Shown: positions 1 through 8,532 of the stretch, one piece after another
Layout of the letters: each line of letters starts with the position of its first letter
How positions within the stretch are numbered: the stretch's first letter is position 1
NCBI GenBank assembly: GCA_965195225.1
Contig: CBDAFL010000168.1
Location: 27,505-91,504 of the forward strand
Direction: 5' to 3'
DNA: 64,000 bases
Source: JAHIKV01 sp965195225
Lineage (GTDB): Bacteria; Planctomycetota; Planctomycetia; Pirellulales; Thermoguttaceae
Program-made: the position numbers and the translations under genes
Notes under the pieces: generated by a model
Told to the model about the DNA's origin: nothing
The model's input: the letters and a program-made list of their open reading frames with translations, nothing else
The model's database searches: none

Positions 1-573
1 GCCATGAACGACGACGAGCTGGCCTTGGAAGCCCGAAACCTGCTGATAATCACCGAAGGATTTCCGACCTACGGCGGACTGGCCGGACGCGACCTGGAGG
101 CAATCGCCATCGGGCTGGAGGAGGTGCTGGACGAACATTATCTCCAATATCGCATCCGTTCGACCGCATATTTGGGTGAGCGGATAGTGGCCGCGGGCGT
201 ACCTATCCTTCAGCCGCCCGGCGGACACGCCATTTACCTGAACGCGAAGAAGTTTCTGCCGCACGTGCCGGCGGACCAATTTCCGGGCCAGTCGCTTACC
301 GTGGAACTGTACCGCCACGCCGGAATCCGCGCCGTCGAGATTGGCAGCGTGATGTTCGGTCGGCACGACGCGGAGGGCAAGTTCGTTCCGGCCTCGATGG
401 AACTGGTGCGGCTGGCGATACCGCGTCGAGTTTACACCCAAAGCCACATCGACTACGTGATCGAGGCGATCATCGAGGTATTTCAGAATCGCGACAAGCT
501 GCCGGGCTATCGGATCGTCGAGGAGCCGCCGCTGCTGCGGCACTTTACGGCGAAGTTCGAGCCGATTGGGTAA
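1..573 (+). CDS. Beta-eliminating lyase (tryptophanase / tyrosine phenol-lyase family), C-terminal part
   Basis: The reading frame is open from the window edge and ends with TAA at 571-573, so only the last ~190 residues are present. Family-typical blocks are visible: PTYGGLAGRDLEAIAIGL, then PPGGHAIYLNAKKFLPH, FPGQSLTVELYRHAGIRAVE and IPRRVYTQSHIDYVIEA, finishing with LLRHFTAKFEPIG. These match the C-terminal small domain of PLP-dependent tryptophanase and tyrosine phenol-lyase, which cleave Trp or Tyr to indole or phenol, pyruvate and ammonia. The PLP lysine lies upstream of the window. The two family members cannot be told apart from this part. An internal ATG at position 4 is not the true start. 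Confidence 0.9.
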   Translation, partial: AMNDDELALEARNLLIITEGFPTYGGLAGRDLEAIAIGLEEVLDEHYLQYRIRSTAYLGERIVAAGVPILQPPGGHAIYLNAKKFLPHVPADQFPGQSLTVELYRHAGIRAVEIGSVMFGRHDAEGKFVPASMELVRLAIPRRVYTQSHIDYVIEAIIEVFQNRDKLPGYRIVEEPPLLRHFTAKFEPIG

Positions 574-592
574 CATTCGAGATGGGTGGAAA

Positions 593-674
593 GTAGGGTG
601 GGACAAGCAAAGCGCAGTCCCACCAACACCGGGGATAGCCGTGGTGGGACTGCGCTTTGCTTGTCCCACCCTAC
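593..674. repeat. Perfect inverted repeat (stem ~33 bp), REP/MITE-like
   Basis: The left arm starting GTAGGGTGGGACAAGCAAAG at 593 is mirrored by the arm ending CTTTGCTTGTCCCACCCTAC at 674, with a loop of about 16 bases. It sits just after the lyase stop and just before the Uma2 promoter. It could act as a transcription barrier, but there is no T-run, so it reads as a dispersed palindromic repeat. Confidence 0.85.
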
Positions 675-703
675 TTGTTGGGCGACCGGACAGGGCTTAT
701 AAT
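675..703 (+). promoter_or_regulatory. Sigma70-type promoter for the Uma2-family gene
   Basis: TTGTTG at 675-680 and a perfect TATAAT at 698-703 are separated by 17 bp. The predicted start of transcription is near 710, about 20 bases before the ATG at 730. The -35 box abuts the end of the inverted repeat. Confidence 0.6.
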
Positions 704-729
704 GGGAGTGCCAGCCGGAGGAGGTACAC

Positions 730-1425
730 ATGGCATCGGCATTCTTGGCGACCAGCGTCGTATTCGAGGAATTGGTGGAAGTGCCGCTCGCTGTACGCTC
801 GTTGGACGACTTCCGCCGCTGGGCCCTCTCGGACGATTTTCCCGAATCGGGACGGATCGACTTCATCGACGGCAAAATCGAGGTGGATATGGCGCCCGAA
901 GATCTATTCTGTCATGGGACGTTTAAGACCGAGGTTGCCGCAGCGTTGTATCAACGAATCAAACGTCTCCGAATGGGACATTTGTTCGTCGACAAAGCAC
1001 GGATTTCCAGTCCGGAAGCCGGCCTGTCCGTCGAACCGGACATTGTGTTCTTGTCGCACGAGGCAATTCGGTCGGGCCGAGTCCACCTGACTCCCAAGGC
1101 TGGCGGGCAGCCGGGACGATACGTGGAAATCGAAGGGGCACCGGACCTGGTCGTCGAAATAGTCAGCGACGGTTCCGTTACGAAGGACACGCGGCGTCTG
1201 CCGGCCGCTTACTTCCGGGCCGGGGTCCGGGAGTTCTGGCTGGCCGACGCCCGCGGAGAACGGCCCGTCTTCATCATCCATAGCCCCGGCCAAAACGGTT
1301 TCGAGCCGGTTTCGCCCGATGCCGACGGCTTCCAGCCCTCCGCCGTCCTCGGCTGCCGCTACCGACTCGACGCCGCCCGCAACGCGGACGGCAACTGGGA
1401 ATTCGACTTGCGCGAGCAAGCGTGA
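730..1425 (+). CDS. Uma2-family (DUF820) PD-(D/E)XK nuclease-like protein
   Basis: 231 residues. Characteristic Uma2 blocks are present: SGRIDFIDGKIEVDM in the N-terminal third, SVEPDIVFLS in the middle, then GAPDLVVEIVSDGS followed by YFRAGVREFWLAD. In this family the E/D residues of IDGKIE, EPDI and the VEI strand form a PD-(D/E)XK nuclease-like site. The biological role is unknown; the family is greatly expanded in cyanobacteria and planctomycetes. The start is fixed by a strong GGAGGAGG at 717-724. A good promoter precedes it, so it is probably transcribed alone or with the next gene 9 bp downstream. Confidence 0.85.
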   Translation: MASAFLATSVVFEELVEVPLAVRSLDDFRRWALSDDFPESGRIDFIDGKIEVDMAPEDLFCHGTFKTEVAAALYQRIKRLRMGHLFVDKARISSPEAGLSVEPDIVFLSHEAIRSGRVHLTPKAGGQPGRYVEIEGAPDLVVEIVSDGSVTKDTRRLPAAYFRAGVREFWLADARGERPVFIIHSPGQNGFEPVSPDADGFQPSAVLGCRYRLDAARNADGNWEFDLREQA

Positions 1426-1434
1426 TATTGTGGT

Positions 1435-2367
1435 ATGGACAAACACGTCGTTACCGGCGCATTCGGCTATTCCGGCAAGTATATTGCTGCCCGATTGCTC
1501 GACGCGGGACATGAAGTCCACACGTTGACCAACTCACCCGACCGCGAGAATCCTTTCGGCGGAAAGGTCCAAGCAACGCCGTTTAACTTCGATTCCCCGG
1601 AACGGATGGTGGAAGTATTGCGCGGTGCGGACACCCTGTACAATACATATTGGGTCCGCTTCAATCACGGAGACTTCAGCCACTCGTTGGCGGTGAACAA
1701 CACGCTAAAGCTGTTTTCGGCCGCAAAAGAAGCGGGGGTCCGTCGCGTGGTTCACGTGAGCATCTCCAATCCTTCCGAACAGAGCGATCTTGAATACTTC
1801 CGCGGCAAGGCCCGGCTAGAACGCGAATTGATCGAATCCGGTCTTTCTTACTGCATCCTCAGGCCGACGGTGCTTTTCGGCAAGGAGGATATTCTAGTGA
1901 ACAACATCGCCTGGACTCTGCGACGGCTTCCGCTGTTTGGTGTGTTCGGCGATGGAGAGTATCGGATTCAGCCGATTTACGTTGATGATTTGGCCGAGTT
2001 GGCGGTGGAACATGCCGCGCGGACCGAAAACGAGATTGTCGATGCCATAGGTTCCGAAACGTTCACGTTTCGCGGTCTCGTGGAGACCATTGGAACGATA
2101 ATCGGACGGCGGCGGCCAATCATTTCCGTTTCGCCCACGGTAGGGTATTATACAGCTTGGTTCCTCGGCAAGTTGATGGGTGACATTTTCCTTACCCGTG
2201 AGGAAATCGCCGGACTGATGCGGGGACTGCTTTGCACTCAATCCGAGCCGGCCGGACGCACCAAGTTGACCGATTGGTGCAAAGAACACGCCGATACGTT
2301 GGGGCGAAAGTATTCCAGTGAGTTAGCGCGCCGAAAAAATCGCCGGAAATCCTATCAAAACCTATAG
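1435..2367 (+). CDS. NAD(P)-dependent epimerase / NmrA-like SDR protein
   Basis: 310 residues. The N-terminus carries the Rossmann glycine motif TGAFGYSG (about residues 7-14), followed by a typical atypical-SDR layout: GADTLYNTYWVRF, VRRVVHVSISNPS, and YCILRPTVLFG where a YxxxK signature would lie. The Tyr-x3-Lys pair is not obvious; YFRGKARLERELIESG supplies a Tyr and a Lys spaced as Y-F-R-G-K, consistent with a YxxxK. The basic tail is ARRKNRRKS. The substrate is unknown. The gene begins 9 bp after the Uma2 gene, so the two are probably cotranscribed. Confidence 0.8.
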   Translation: MDKHVVTGAFGYSGKYIAARLLDAGHEVHTLTNSPDRENPFGGKVQATPFNFDSPERMVEVLRGADTLYNTYWVRFNHGDFSHSLAVNNTLKLFSAAKEAGVRRVVHVSISNPSEQSDLEYFRGKARLERELIESGLSYCILRPTVLFGKEDILVNNIAWTLRRLPLFGVFGDGEYRIQPIYVDDLAELAVEHAARTENEIVDAIGSETFTFRGLVETIGTIIGRRRPIISVSPTVGYYTAWFLGKLMGDIFLTREEIAGLMRGLLCTQSEPAGRTKLTDWCKEHADTLGRKYSSELARRKNRRKSYQNL

Positions 2368-2382
2368 CCTACAGCCTATTCC

Positions 2383-3270
2383 ATGCGACTTCTCATCGCC
2401 TGCCCACAATGCCATCGTCAGTTCGACGCCGGTGCTCGGCCGATCGGCAGCCGGTTCCGCTGCCATTGCGGATCGGTTGTTACGGTCCGTCGGCCGCGCG
2501 GGCACAACGCCGCGGTGGTCCGCTGCTCGTCGTGCGGCGCGCCGCGACAGCAAGGCGGCATGGCTTGTTCCCATTGCGGATCCGACTTCACCCTACACGA
2601 ACGAGACCTCGATACGATCTGTCCGGAGTGTTTCGCGCGGATAAGCAATCGGGCCAAGTTCTGCCATCATTGCGGGCTGGCGCTGCGTCCGGAAGCTCTG
2701 GCCGGCGAGAAAACGGAACTTACCTGCCCGATCTGCGAAAAAATGTCTCGCCTCAGCAGCCGGCAGATCGGCGACGTGGCCCTGATGGAGTGCGGCCGCT
2801 GCGCCGGGTTCTGGCTGGGGGCGAACATCCTGGAGCATTTGGTCCAAAAGGCCACGACCGACTTGCCGATCGAGGATTTCCGGCTCCACTCCGCGCCGCG
2901 TCGGACCTCGACGCTCGATTCCCCCTCGCAGCGCGGCCCGATGTACCGCAAGTGTCCGGTCTGCGGCAAGTTGATGAACCGCCGCCATTTTGCCCGCCGT
3001 AGCGGTGTAATAATCGACATTTGCAGGAATCACGGCGTCTGGTTCGACGCCGAAGAGTTGCCGCGCATCTTGGCCTGGGTGCGGATCGGCGGAAAGGCCA
3101 AATCGGACCGCCGGGCGGCCGACGAAGCCAAACACAAAAATCGCCTCGATTCAATCGCCAAAACGGCGGAATGGCAGAGAGAAGCAAGACGATTCGGATA
3201 CGATCCACTTAGCGGACAGCCTAATTCCATATCGATTCTGGCGTCATTCGCCGCATGGTTGTTCCGCTAG
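2383..3270 (+). CDS. Multi-zinc-ribbon protein with TFIIB-type zinc-finger repeats
   Basis: 295 residues with about nine Cys pairs. Order: CPQCHRQF with a second half CHCG (residues ~8-30), CSSCGAPRQ...CSHCG (~48-66), CPECFARI...CHHCG (~77-97), then two TFIIB-type zinc fingers, CPICEKMS...ECGRCAGFWL and CPVCGKLM...ICRNHGVWFDAEEL. The last two, with the WL/WFD 'helix', are typical of the zf-TFIIB family (PF13453). The C-terminus is basic and then hydrophobic (SILASFAAWLFR), possibly a membrane tail. Role unknown; such proteins bind zinc and are common in planctomycetes. It starts 15 bp after the SDR gene. Confidence 0.75.
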   Translation: MRLLIACPQCHRQFDAGARPIGSRFRCHCGSVVTVRRPRGHNAAVVRCSSCGAPRQQGGMACSHCGSDFTLHERDLDTICPECFARISNRAKFCHHCGLALRPEALAGEKTELTCPICEKMSRLSSRQIGDVALMECGRCAGFWLGANILEHLVQKATTDLPIEDFRLHSAPRRTSTLDSPSQRGPMYRKCPVCGKLMNRRHFARRSGVIIDICRNHGVWFDAEELPRILAWVRIGGKAKSDRRAADEAKHKNRLDSIAKTAEWQREARRFGYDPLSGQPNSISILASFAAWLFR

Positions 3271-3282
3271 CTTGGCTCGGTG

Positions 3283-3343
3283 GGTGGCACTGGCGTCTCG
3301 CCAGTGTTCTTGCCGCCAGCACTGGCGAGACGCCAGTGCCACC
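3283..3343. repeat. Palindromic repeat family A (GGTGGCACTGGCGTCTCGCC)
   Basis: Arm 3283-3306 and arm 3320-3343 are exact reverse complements over 24 bases with a 13-base loop. Half-copies or variants of the same sequence recur near 19411-19438 and 63850-63906. Confidence 0.85.
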
Positions 3344-3401
3344 CCCCACGGCCGCAGTCGTGGGGCATTTGCCTTATGTGTTATTGGATTTCCGGCAGTT
3401 A

Positions 3402-3797
3402 CTAACTTGGTTCGGTGTCGGCCGGCACGCTCTCGCCATCGATAAACTGGAGGAGTTTCGATATGCAGAGCTTGTTCATGCTGGTGCGGTGGTCCTGGGC
3501 CTCTTCTCGCAGCGCCTCGTGAAGGCTTTTTGGCAGCCGCACCGTGATTACCCGCGTCGGCTCGTTTTCGTCCATAGCTACCGGTCCCTGCCGCCGGAGT
3601 TTGGCGAGCATCTGCAAAATATCTTTATTGTCCTCGGATTGCTCAAACGCGGCAAACGCCTCGCGGGTGGGAAAAGCGTGGCGAGCAACCCCGTGCAAAC
3701 CGAGAATCTCGCGGTAGAAAGTGACCCAATCCGGCTCTTGCGCCAATAAATCCTCGGATACCCGTTTGACTTCCGCCTTTTTCTCGCAGGTGATCAT
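3402..3797 (-). CDS. Ribbon-helix-helix (HicB/CopG-like) antitoxin protein
   Basis: 131 residues from the ATG at 3797, chosen because an AAGGAG lies 7 bases upstream; the frame is open further upstream but has no support. The C-terminal third reads TRVITVRLPKSLHEALREEA followed by SMNKLCISKLLQFID, a classic RHH fold (a beta strand VITVRLP, helix A, helix B) as in HicB-type antitoxins. The N-terminal ~80 residues resemble no domain I know (PDWVTFYREILGLHGVARHAF). No toxin gene is adjacent: the neighbours are a repeat and, upstream, about 270 bp of non-coding DNA. It may be a solitary DNA-binding regulator. Confidence 0.7.
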   Translation of the reverse strand: MITCEKKAEVKRVSEDLLAQEPDWVTFYREILGLHGVARHAFPTREAFAAFEQSEDNKDILQMLAKLRRQGPVAMDENEPTRVITVRLPKSLHEALREEAQDHRTSMNKLCISKLLQFIDGESVPADTEPS

Positions 3798-3903
3798 GCC
3801 AGTCTCCTTCAGACACATCATAGGTTGCATCAAATCCGTCCACCTCCGTGGCGACGGTATGGAGAAATAATCCGACTGAGTCAAGTGGCAGCCGGATGTT
3901 GTT

Positions 3904-3933
3904 GCACTGCAAGCAGTTACAGCACTGCAAGCA
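3904..3933. repeat. Two 12-bp direct repeats upstream of the RHH gene
   Basis: GCACTGCAAGCA occurs at 3904-3915 and 3922-3933, an 18-bp period, about 110-135 bp upstream of the RHH gene start. It may be an operator for that regulator; that is inference only. The rest of 3798-4073 shows no gene. Confidence 0.35.
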
Positions 3934-4073
3934 ATGTGCATTCAGACCAGGCGGCGACGCGCGATTTCCGTGCAACCGGAAAATGCCCAAGAACTAAGCA
4001 ACGGAAAAACTCGCATTTCCTAAAGTGTCCACTTCGTAGTGCCGATAAAAGTTAGTTTGGGTAATCTCAAGAA

Positions 4074-4108
4074 ACTAAAAAACCCCCGCCGCGAGCGACG
4101 GGGGTTAT
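4074..4108 (-). terminator. Rho-independent terminator of the isomerase gene
   Basis: On the minus strand AACCCCCG (complement of 4099-4106) pairs with CGGGGGTT, followed by TTTTTAG. It lies about 100 bp after the stop of the TIM-barrel gene at 4211, in the right orientation. Confidence 0.65.
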
Positions 4109-4139
4109 CGATCTTAGTTGCCACGGGTAATCGCTCCGT

Positions 4140-4192
4140 GTAGCGGGCGGCTTGCCCGCCGTCGCGATCCCCTCTCCCAGAGGGAGAGGGGA
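4140..4192. repeat. Two adjacent short palindromes (GTAGCGGGCGGCTTGCCCGCC; CCCTCTCCC hairpin)
   Basis: The first (4140-4160) recurs almost unchanged at 63962-63985. The second (4168-4192, stem CCCCTCTCCC with GGGAGAGGGG) recurs at 19362-19385 and 28508-28530. Both lie between the isomerase stop and its terminator. Confidence 0.75.
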
Positions 4193-4210
4193 TACTTTCC
4201 AATCACGCTC

Positions 4211-5113
4211 TCAGCCCTTGGCCGCCAAGCCAGCCGTCGTCTCGTTGAAAAACTCGACGCATTGGGCAAGCTCCGGCATGGCTTTGCCCCAGTTGTGCTC
4301 GTACTCGATGGCAAAGAAGGGCTTGATCCCCTGGCGTTGGATTTCGACGAGCATCCCCTTCACGTCGCATACGCCCGTTCCCCAAGGCACGTCGTGGGCA
4401 TCTTTGGCCTTCTTGTTCAGATCCTTCAAGTGGAAGGAAATGATCCGTCCCTGGAGCTTTTTCAGACATTCGATGGGGTCAATCCCCGACCGCATCCAGT
4501 GGCCGGTGTCGGCGCAGGCCCCAATCCGCCGGCCGCGGCCACGGCAGACCTTCAGCACGGTCTCGGGCTTCCAATAGCGCGAGGGTTTTGGATGGTTGTG
4601 TACGGCGACGTTGATTCCGTACTCCTCGCTGAGTTTGTCGAGCGTATCGAAAGCCTCCTCGTCGGGTTCGGAAACGAGGGTTTCAATGCCCATGTCCTTG
4701 GCGAACTCGAACATTTTCCGGCACTGATCGGGGTCTTTCGAGAGTTTGCAACAGCCGAAGTTCACCATTTTGACGCCCGAGTCGGCCAGTTTCCGCTTGA
4801 TCGCCTTTCGCGCCTCGGCCGGCAATTCGTCGCCGACGATCACCTCCGGTTTCTCCTTGCTGAGTTTTTGGCCCGGAAATGCCTCGATGTAATGAAGCCC
4901 TAGGGCGGCGATGTTGTCGATGGCCTCGAACAAGGTGGCGTGGTGGAATGTCCATGCCTGTACGCCGAGCCGCCAACCGAGTTTCTCGGCGTTTGCGGCG
5001 CCTTGGGCCAATTCCGCGGCCGTCAGTCGGGCACCGCCCAAAACGGTTAGTCCAACGCTGGCGCCCACCGCGCCGGTTGTCATCAGAAAATCGCGACGAT
5101 TCAGCCGATTCAT
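4211..5113 (-). CDS. Tat-exported sugar phosphate isomerase/epimerase-like TIM-barrel protein
   Basis: 300 residues from the ATG at 5113, chosen by AAGGAG 8 bases upstream. The N-terminus NRLNRRDFLMTTGAVG is a twin-arginine signal (RRDFL) followed by a hydrophobic stretch to about residue 32. The body follows the xylose isomerase-like / AP-endonuclease-2 family: WRLGVQAWTFHHATLFEAID, HYIEAFPG, INVAVHNHPKP, GACADTGHWMRSGIDPIE, ISFHLKDLN and FFAIEYEHNW. The conserved His, Asp and Glu residues of these blocks are metal ligands in the family. Planctomycetes carry many such exported members; the substrate is probably a sugar or inositol derivative but is not known. Monocistronic with its own terminator. 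Confidence 0.82.
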   Translation of the reverse strand: MNRLNRRDFLMTTGAVGASVGLTVLGGARLTAAELAQGAANAEKLGWRLGVQAWTFHHATLFEAIDNIAALGLHYIEAFPGQKLSKEKPEVIVGDELPAEARKAIKRKLADSGVKMVNFGCCKLSKDPDQCRKMFEFAKDMGIETLVSEPDEEAFDTLDKLSEEYGINVAVHNHPKPSRYWKPETVLKVCRGRGRRIGACADTGHWMRSGIDPIECLKKLQGRIISFHLKDLNKKAKDAHDVPWGTGVCDVKGMLVEIQRQGIKPFFAIEYEHNWGKAMPELAQCVEFFNETTAGLAAKG

Positions 5114-5587
5114 GCCATATTCTCCTTGGGAGTGTACGTTGAAGGGGGGGGCAAGGATGGAGCGGCAGTCTGTTTCCGCCATTGAACACAGCTTATTATA
5201 CCCCCGTAAACAAGAATACGAAACCACGAGCGGCATGGATGCCGTGTGAATCATCCGCCGGGAATAAATCCCTCGTTCCCACGGTCCTCCGTGGAAACGG
5301 ACTGTCCGCGACGCTCTGCGTCGTCGCCATCGACGCGGAGCGTGGGAACCAGTATCCACCAACGATCCAGCCCCAATGGCGGGATATGGCGGGATATAGC
5401 GGACAATTGACGGCTATTCGGCCGGGAGTTAGAATGAGGGTTCGGGATTATGCACCCGACCTCTTCTCCGTTGGGCATTCGTCTTTCAAGGGTTTTGGTG
5501 GCTCGGGACACAAGGGCGTGTAAGGGTTTGGGAGCTGCCGATTGGACCGCGGCCGGAACGCGGTGTCGGTTTCTCGGCGACGAATAG
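5114..5587. other. Non-coding stretch with a palindromic repeat
   Basis: The stretch separates divergent genes. It holds an inverted repeat at 5271-5353 (arms CTCGTTCCCACGGTCCTCCG and CGCGGAGCGTGGGAACCAG, with an inner palindrome GACGCTCTGCGTCGTC). Related CTCGTTCCCA...TGGGAACCAG copies lie at 28569-28600 and 29352-29377. No gene is seen. Confidence 0.6.
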
Positions 5588-8410
5588 ATGAGCGATACCG
5601 CATCCAATGCTGAAAATCATTCGCCGTTGCCCGGCGAACCGGCGAAGGTCCGCGCCGAAAGCTCTTCGTCGGCCCGCCGCTTGGCCGGCGATTCCTCGGC
5701 CGATGAACAGACGATCATCACCAGTCGCCCGCCGATCCACTGTCCCACGGCGTCCGACTCGGCCGACCGCATTCTGGAAGGGCGTGTGATGCCGGGCGAC
5801 CGGATCGGATTCTTCGAGTTGGTCGAGTACGTCGGCGGGGGTGGGATGGGCCGAGTCTTCCGCGCCATCGACACCAGGCTGGGCCGGACGGTCGCCTTGA
5901 AAATCCTGCCCCCCGAGCAGGCGGCCGGTGGGGACGCCTTCCAGCGGTTCCAGAACGAGGCCCAATCGGCGGCGCGGCTCGATCACGAAAACATCGCGCG
6001 GGTCTACTACGTGGGCGAGGACCGCGACCTGTCCTACATCGTCTCCGAGTTCATCGAAGGTGCGAACGTGCGTTCGTTGGTCGAGCGGAAGGGACCGTTG
6101 CCCTTGGCCGAGGCGATAAGCTACACGCTCCAGATTGCCGAGGCGCTCGCGCACGCCGATTCCCAAAACGTCGTCCATCGGGACATCAAGCCGTCGAACG
6201 TGTTGGTCACGTCCGAGGGGCGCGTGAAGTTGATCGACATGGGACTTGCCCGAATGCGGCAATCCGATCCGGACGGCGCCGACTTGACGGCCAGCGGCGT
6301 GACACTGGGCACCTTTGATTACATTTCGCCCGAACAGGCGCGCGATCCCCGCCACGCCGACGTCCGCAGCGACATCTACTCGCTCGGTTGCACGCTGTTT
6401 TTCATGCTTGCCGGGCAACCGCCGTTTCCAGAAGGTACGGTCTTGCAGAAGTTGCTCCAGCACCAGGGCGACCAGCCACCCGACATCCGGCAATTCCGGC
6501 CCGAGTTGCCGGACGAGTTGAAGCAAGTGTTGGAAAAGATGATGGCCAAGGATCCGCGCCGCCGTTACGCCACCCCCGGCGAACTGGAGTCCGATCTGCT
6601 CATGCTGGCCGGCCTCATTGGTTTGCAACCGATGAGTCCCACGAGCAGAGTTTGGCTGATGCCGCCGCCGGCGCCGCCGGTTTCGTTTCTCGGGCGGCAC
6701 CTGCCCTGGATGATGCCGGTGGCGTCGTTGTTCTGCGTGGTATTGCTGCTCAACTGGTTCTGGTCGCGCGACGATTCTTTGCCACCGCCCGCCGAGATGG
6801 CGAGAAGCGATCGGACGGAGGCGGTAGCTACCCCAAAATCGCTCCCCTCACCGACGACCGCCCCGAAGGAGAAACAACCGACGGATGAATTGTATCCCGA
6901 ACCTTTCGAGAGCGACACGCCTTCTTTCTCGCCGGGTGAATGGGACGCCTATGCCCCCGGCGCCACGACAGGTTCCACCCCATCGGCCGGGCAGCCGTCC
7001 GCCGAGGCCGGTTCCAAGTTGCCGGCGCCTCCGGCTTCGTTCGTTTTGCGGCCCGGGGAACCGGCCTCGAAGCGAGGCGCCACTTGGCCGGACGACGAGG
7101 CGACGTTGTCTCCGCCGAGCATCGCCGACAATCCCTCCTTACCCCGCGATGGTTCGTCGGCCGAGTCGGCTATGAAGCGCTCCGGCGTCTTGATCGTGGG
7201 CGACACGGCCGCCGGAGAGAACGAGTTTGCGAGCCTCGGCGCGGCTTGCGCCTCGGCCCAAAACGGCGACGTCATCGAGCTGCGTTTCAACGGGCCGCGC
7301 GAAGAACGTCCGATGAAGCTTTCCAACCTGCAAGTGACGGTCCGGCCGGGTAAGGGATTTCAGCCGGTCGTCGTCTTCCGTCCCGACGAAATCAACCCCG
7401 TCATGTATCCGCGGAGCATGTTGACCCTCTCCGCCGGACGCTTGACATTGATCGACGTGGCGGTGGAGTTGCACGTTCCACGCGACCTGCCGGCCGACAA
7501 CTGGTCGCTGATCGAGACGTGGGGCGGCCAGTCGCTCCGGCTGGAACGGTGCTCGCTGACGGTCCGCAACGTCTCGGACCAACTGATGACCTATCACCCC
7601 GAGGTGGCGTTCATCCGTGCGCGGCCCGCGCCGGACGCGGGCATGTCGGTGGACGGCGTCCCGGCGGCTACCCCGCTGGCCTCGCTTGAACTGGTCGACT
7701 CCATCGCCCGGGGTGAGGCCATCTTTCTCCGCGTCGAGGAACTGCAACCGGTACACTTGTTGTGGGACAACGGGCTGCTGGTCACCACCGACACGCTGTT
7801 GACGGCCGGCGGGGGGCAGGTGGCGCCGAAACCCGACGAAACGCTTCGGCTCGAGTTGCGGCGACTGACGGCCATTGTCCGCGGCGGACTTTGCCGGCTG
7901 ACCAGCACTCCGTCGAACCCGTACCAATTGACGGTGCAGTTCGTCTGCACGGACAACGTTTTCGTCTCTGCCCCCGGCGTGCCGTTGGTCGAGCAAGATG
8001 GGGCCGTCGGCGTGGAACAATCCCGCCAACGCCTGGTCTGGAACGGCGACGGCAACTACTACCAGGACGTGGACGTGTTTTGGATGGTGCGGAACATCGA
8101 TCCCGAGATTCCACCGGAGGCGATGAGCTTCGAGGCCTGGAAGACCTACTGGGGGCCGTCGCGCGAGAACCAACCAAGCCGCTCCCCTCTGGCGTGGAGG
8201 AGGTATCCCAACTCGGACCGGCCGTTGCACGCCCATACCGCCGCAGACTATACTTTGGATTATCCGACGTTTGGCGGCGGCACGTCCGTCGCGCCGGGCT
8301 GCCGGATCGGTCGTCTGCTCCCGCTTCCGTCAGAGCCGCTCATGAAGCGACCTCCCCCGACGGGGTTCTTCCGCGACAGCGGAGCGGTGCGACGCTCGGG
8401 CAATGACTGA
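5588..8410 (+). CDS. Membrane Ser/Thr protein kinase with C-terminal beta-helix-like ectodomain
   Basis: 940 residues. A Ser-rich N-terminal tail of ~70 residues is followed by a Hanks-type kinase domain (about 74-345): P-loop GGGGMGRV (83-90), the VALK lysine at about 105, HRDIKPSN (197-204), and a DMG in place of DFG (217-219), then GTFDYISPEQ and DIYSLGCTLFFMLAGQPPF. DMG is frequent in planctomycete kinases and need not mean loss of activity. After a Pro-rich linker comes one membrane segment (about 374-392, MPVASLFCVVLLLNWFW). The rest (about 400-940) is low-complexity Pro/Ser followed by a repetitive beta-rich region (VIELRFNGP, LTLIDVAVELHV, LRLERCSLTVRN) that resembles a right-handed beta-helix, probably an external sensor. 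The ligand is unknown. Only a weak ribosome site precedes the ATG. Confidence 0.88.
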   Translation: MSDTASNAENHSPLPGEPAKVRAESSSSARRLAGDSSADEQTIITSRPPIHCPTASDSADRILEGRVMPGDRIGFFELVEYVGGGGMGRVFRAIDTRLGRTVALKILPPEQAAGGDAFQRFQNEAQSAARLDHENIARVYYVGEDRDLSYIVSEFIEGANVRSLVERKGPLPLAEAISYTLQIAEALAHADSQNVVHRDIKPSNVLVTSEGRVKLIDMGLARMRQSDPDGADLTASGVTLGTFDYISPEQARDPRHADVRSDIYSLGCTLFFMLAGQPPFPEGTVLQKLLQHQGDQPPDIRQFRPELPDELKQVLEKMMAKDPRRRYATPGELESDLLMLAGLIGLQPMSPTSRVWLMPPPAPPVSFLGRHLPWMMPVASLFCVVLLLNWFWSRDDSLPPPAEMARSDRTEAVATPKSLPSPTTAPKEKQPTDELYPEPFESDTPSFSPGEWDAYAPGATTGSTPSAGQPSAEAGSKLPAPPASFVLRPGEPASKRGATWPDDEATLSPPSIADNPSLPRDGSSAESAMKRSGVLIVGDTAAGENEFASLGAACASAQNGDVIELRFNGPREERPMKLSNLQVTVRPGKGFQPVVVFRPDEINPVMYPRSMLTLSAGRLTLIDVAVELHVPRDLPADNWSLIETWGGQSLRLERCSLTVRNVSDQLMTYHPEVAFIRARPAPDAGMSVDGVPAATPLASLELVDSIARGEAIFLRVEELQPVHLLWDNGLLVTTDTLLTAGGGQVAPKPDETLRLELRRLTAIVRGGLCRLTSTPSNPYQLTVQFVCTDNVFVSAPGVPLVEQDGAVGVEQSRQRLVWNGDGNYYQDVDVFWMVRNIDPEIPPEAMSFEAWKTYWGPSRENQPSRSPLAWRRYPNSDRPLHAHTAADYTLDYPTFGGGTSVAPGCRIGRLLPLPSEPLMKRPPPTGFFRDSGAVRRSGND

Positions 8411-8458
8411 GGGGCTGGACCGGGAGACCAGCCGAACGACAACGGAGAAAACTTCCTA

Positions 8459-8532
8459 GGGCGATTAGCTCAGTTGGTTAGAGCGCCACGTTTACACCGT
8501 GGATGTCGACGGTTCGAGTCCGCCATCGCCCA
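8459..8532 (+). tRNA. tRNA-Val (anticodon TAC)
   Basis: The acceptor arm GGGCGAT (8459-8465) pairs with ATCGCCC (8525-8531), discriminator A8532. The D arm is AGCTCAGTTGGTTAGAGC. The anticodon stem CCACG/CGTGG encloses TTTACAC, so the anticodon is TAC. The T arm holds GGTTCGAGTCC. CCA is not encoded. The 3' half is the left attachment core of the integrated element and also encodes, on the other strand, the last codons of the recombinase. Confidence 0.96.

Noticed and set aside
5486..6700. Long open frame (404 codons) on the minus strand across the kinase gene
   Set aside because: It is antisense to a clear kinase domain. Arg/Gly/His-rich composition and no recognisable motif show it to be a by-product of high GC.
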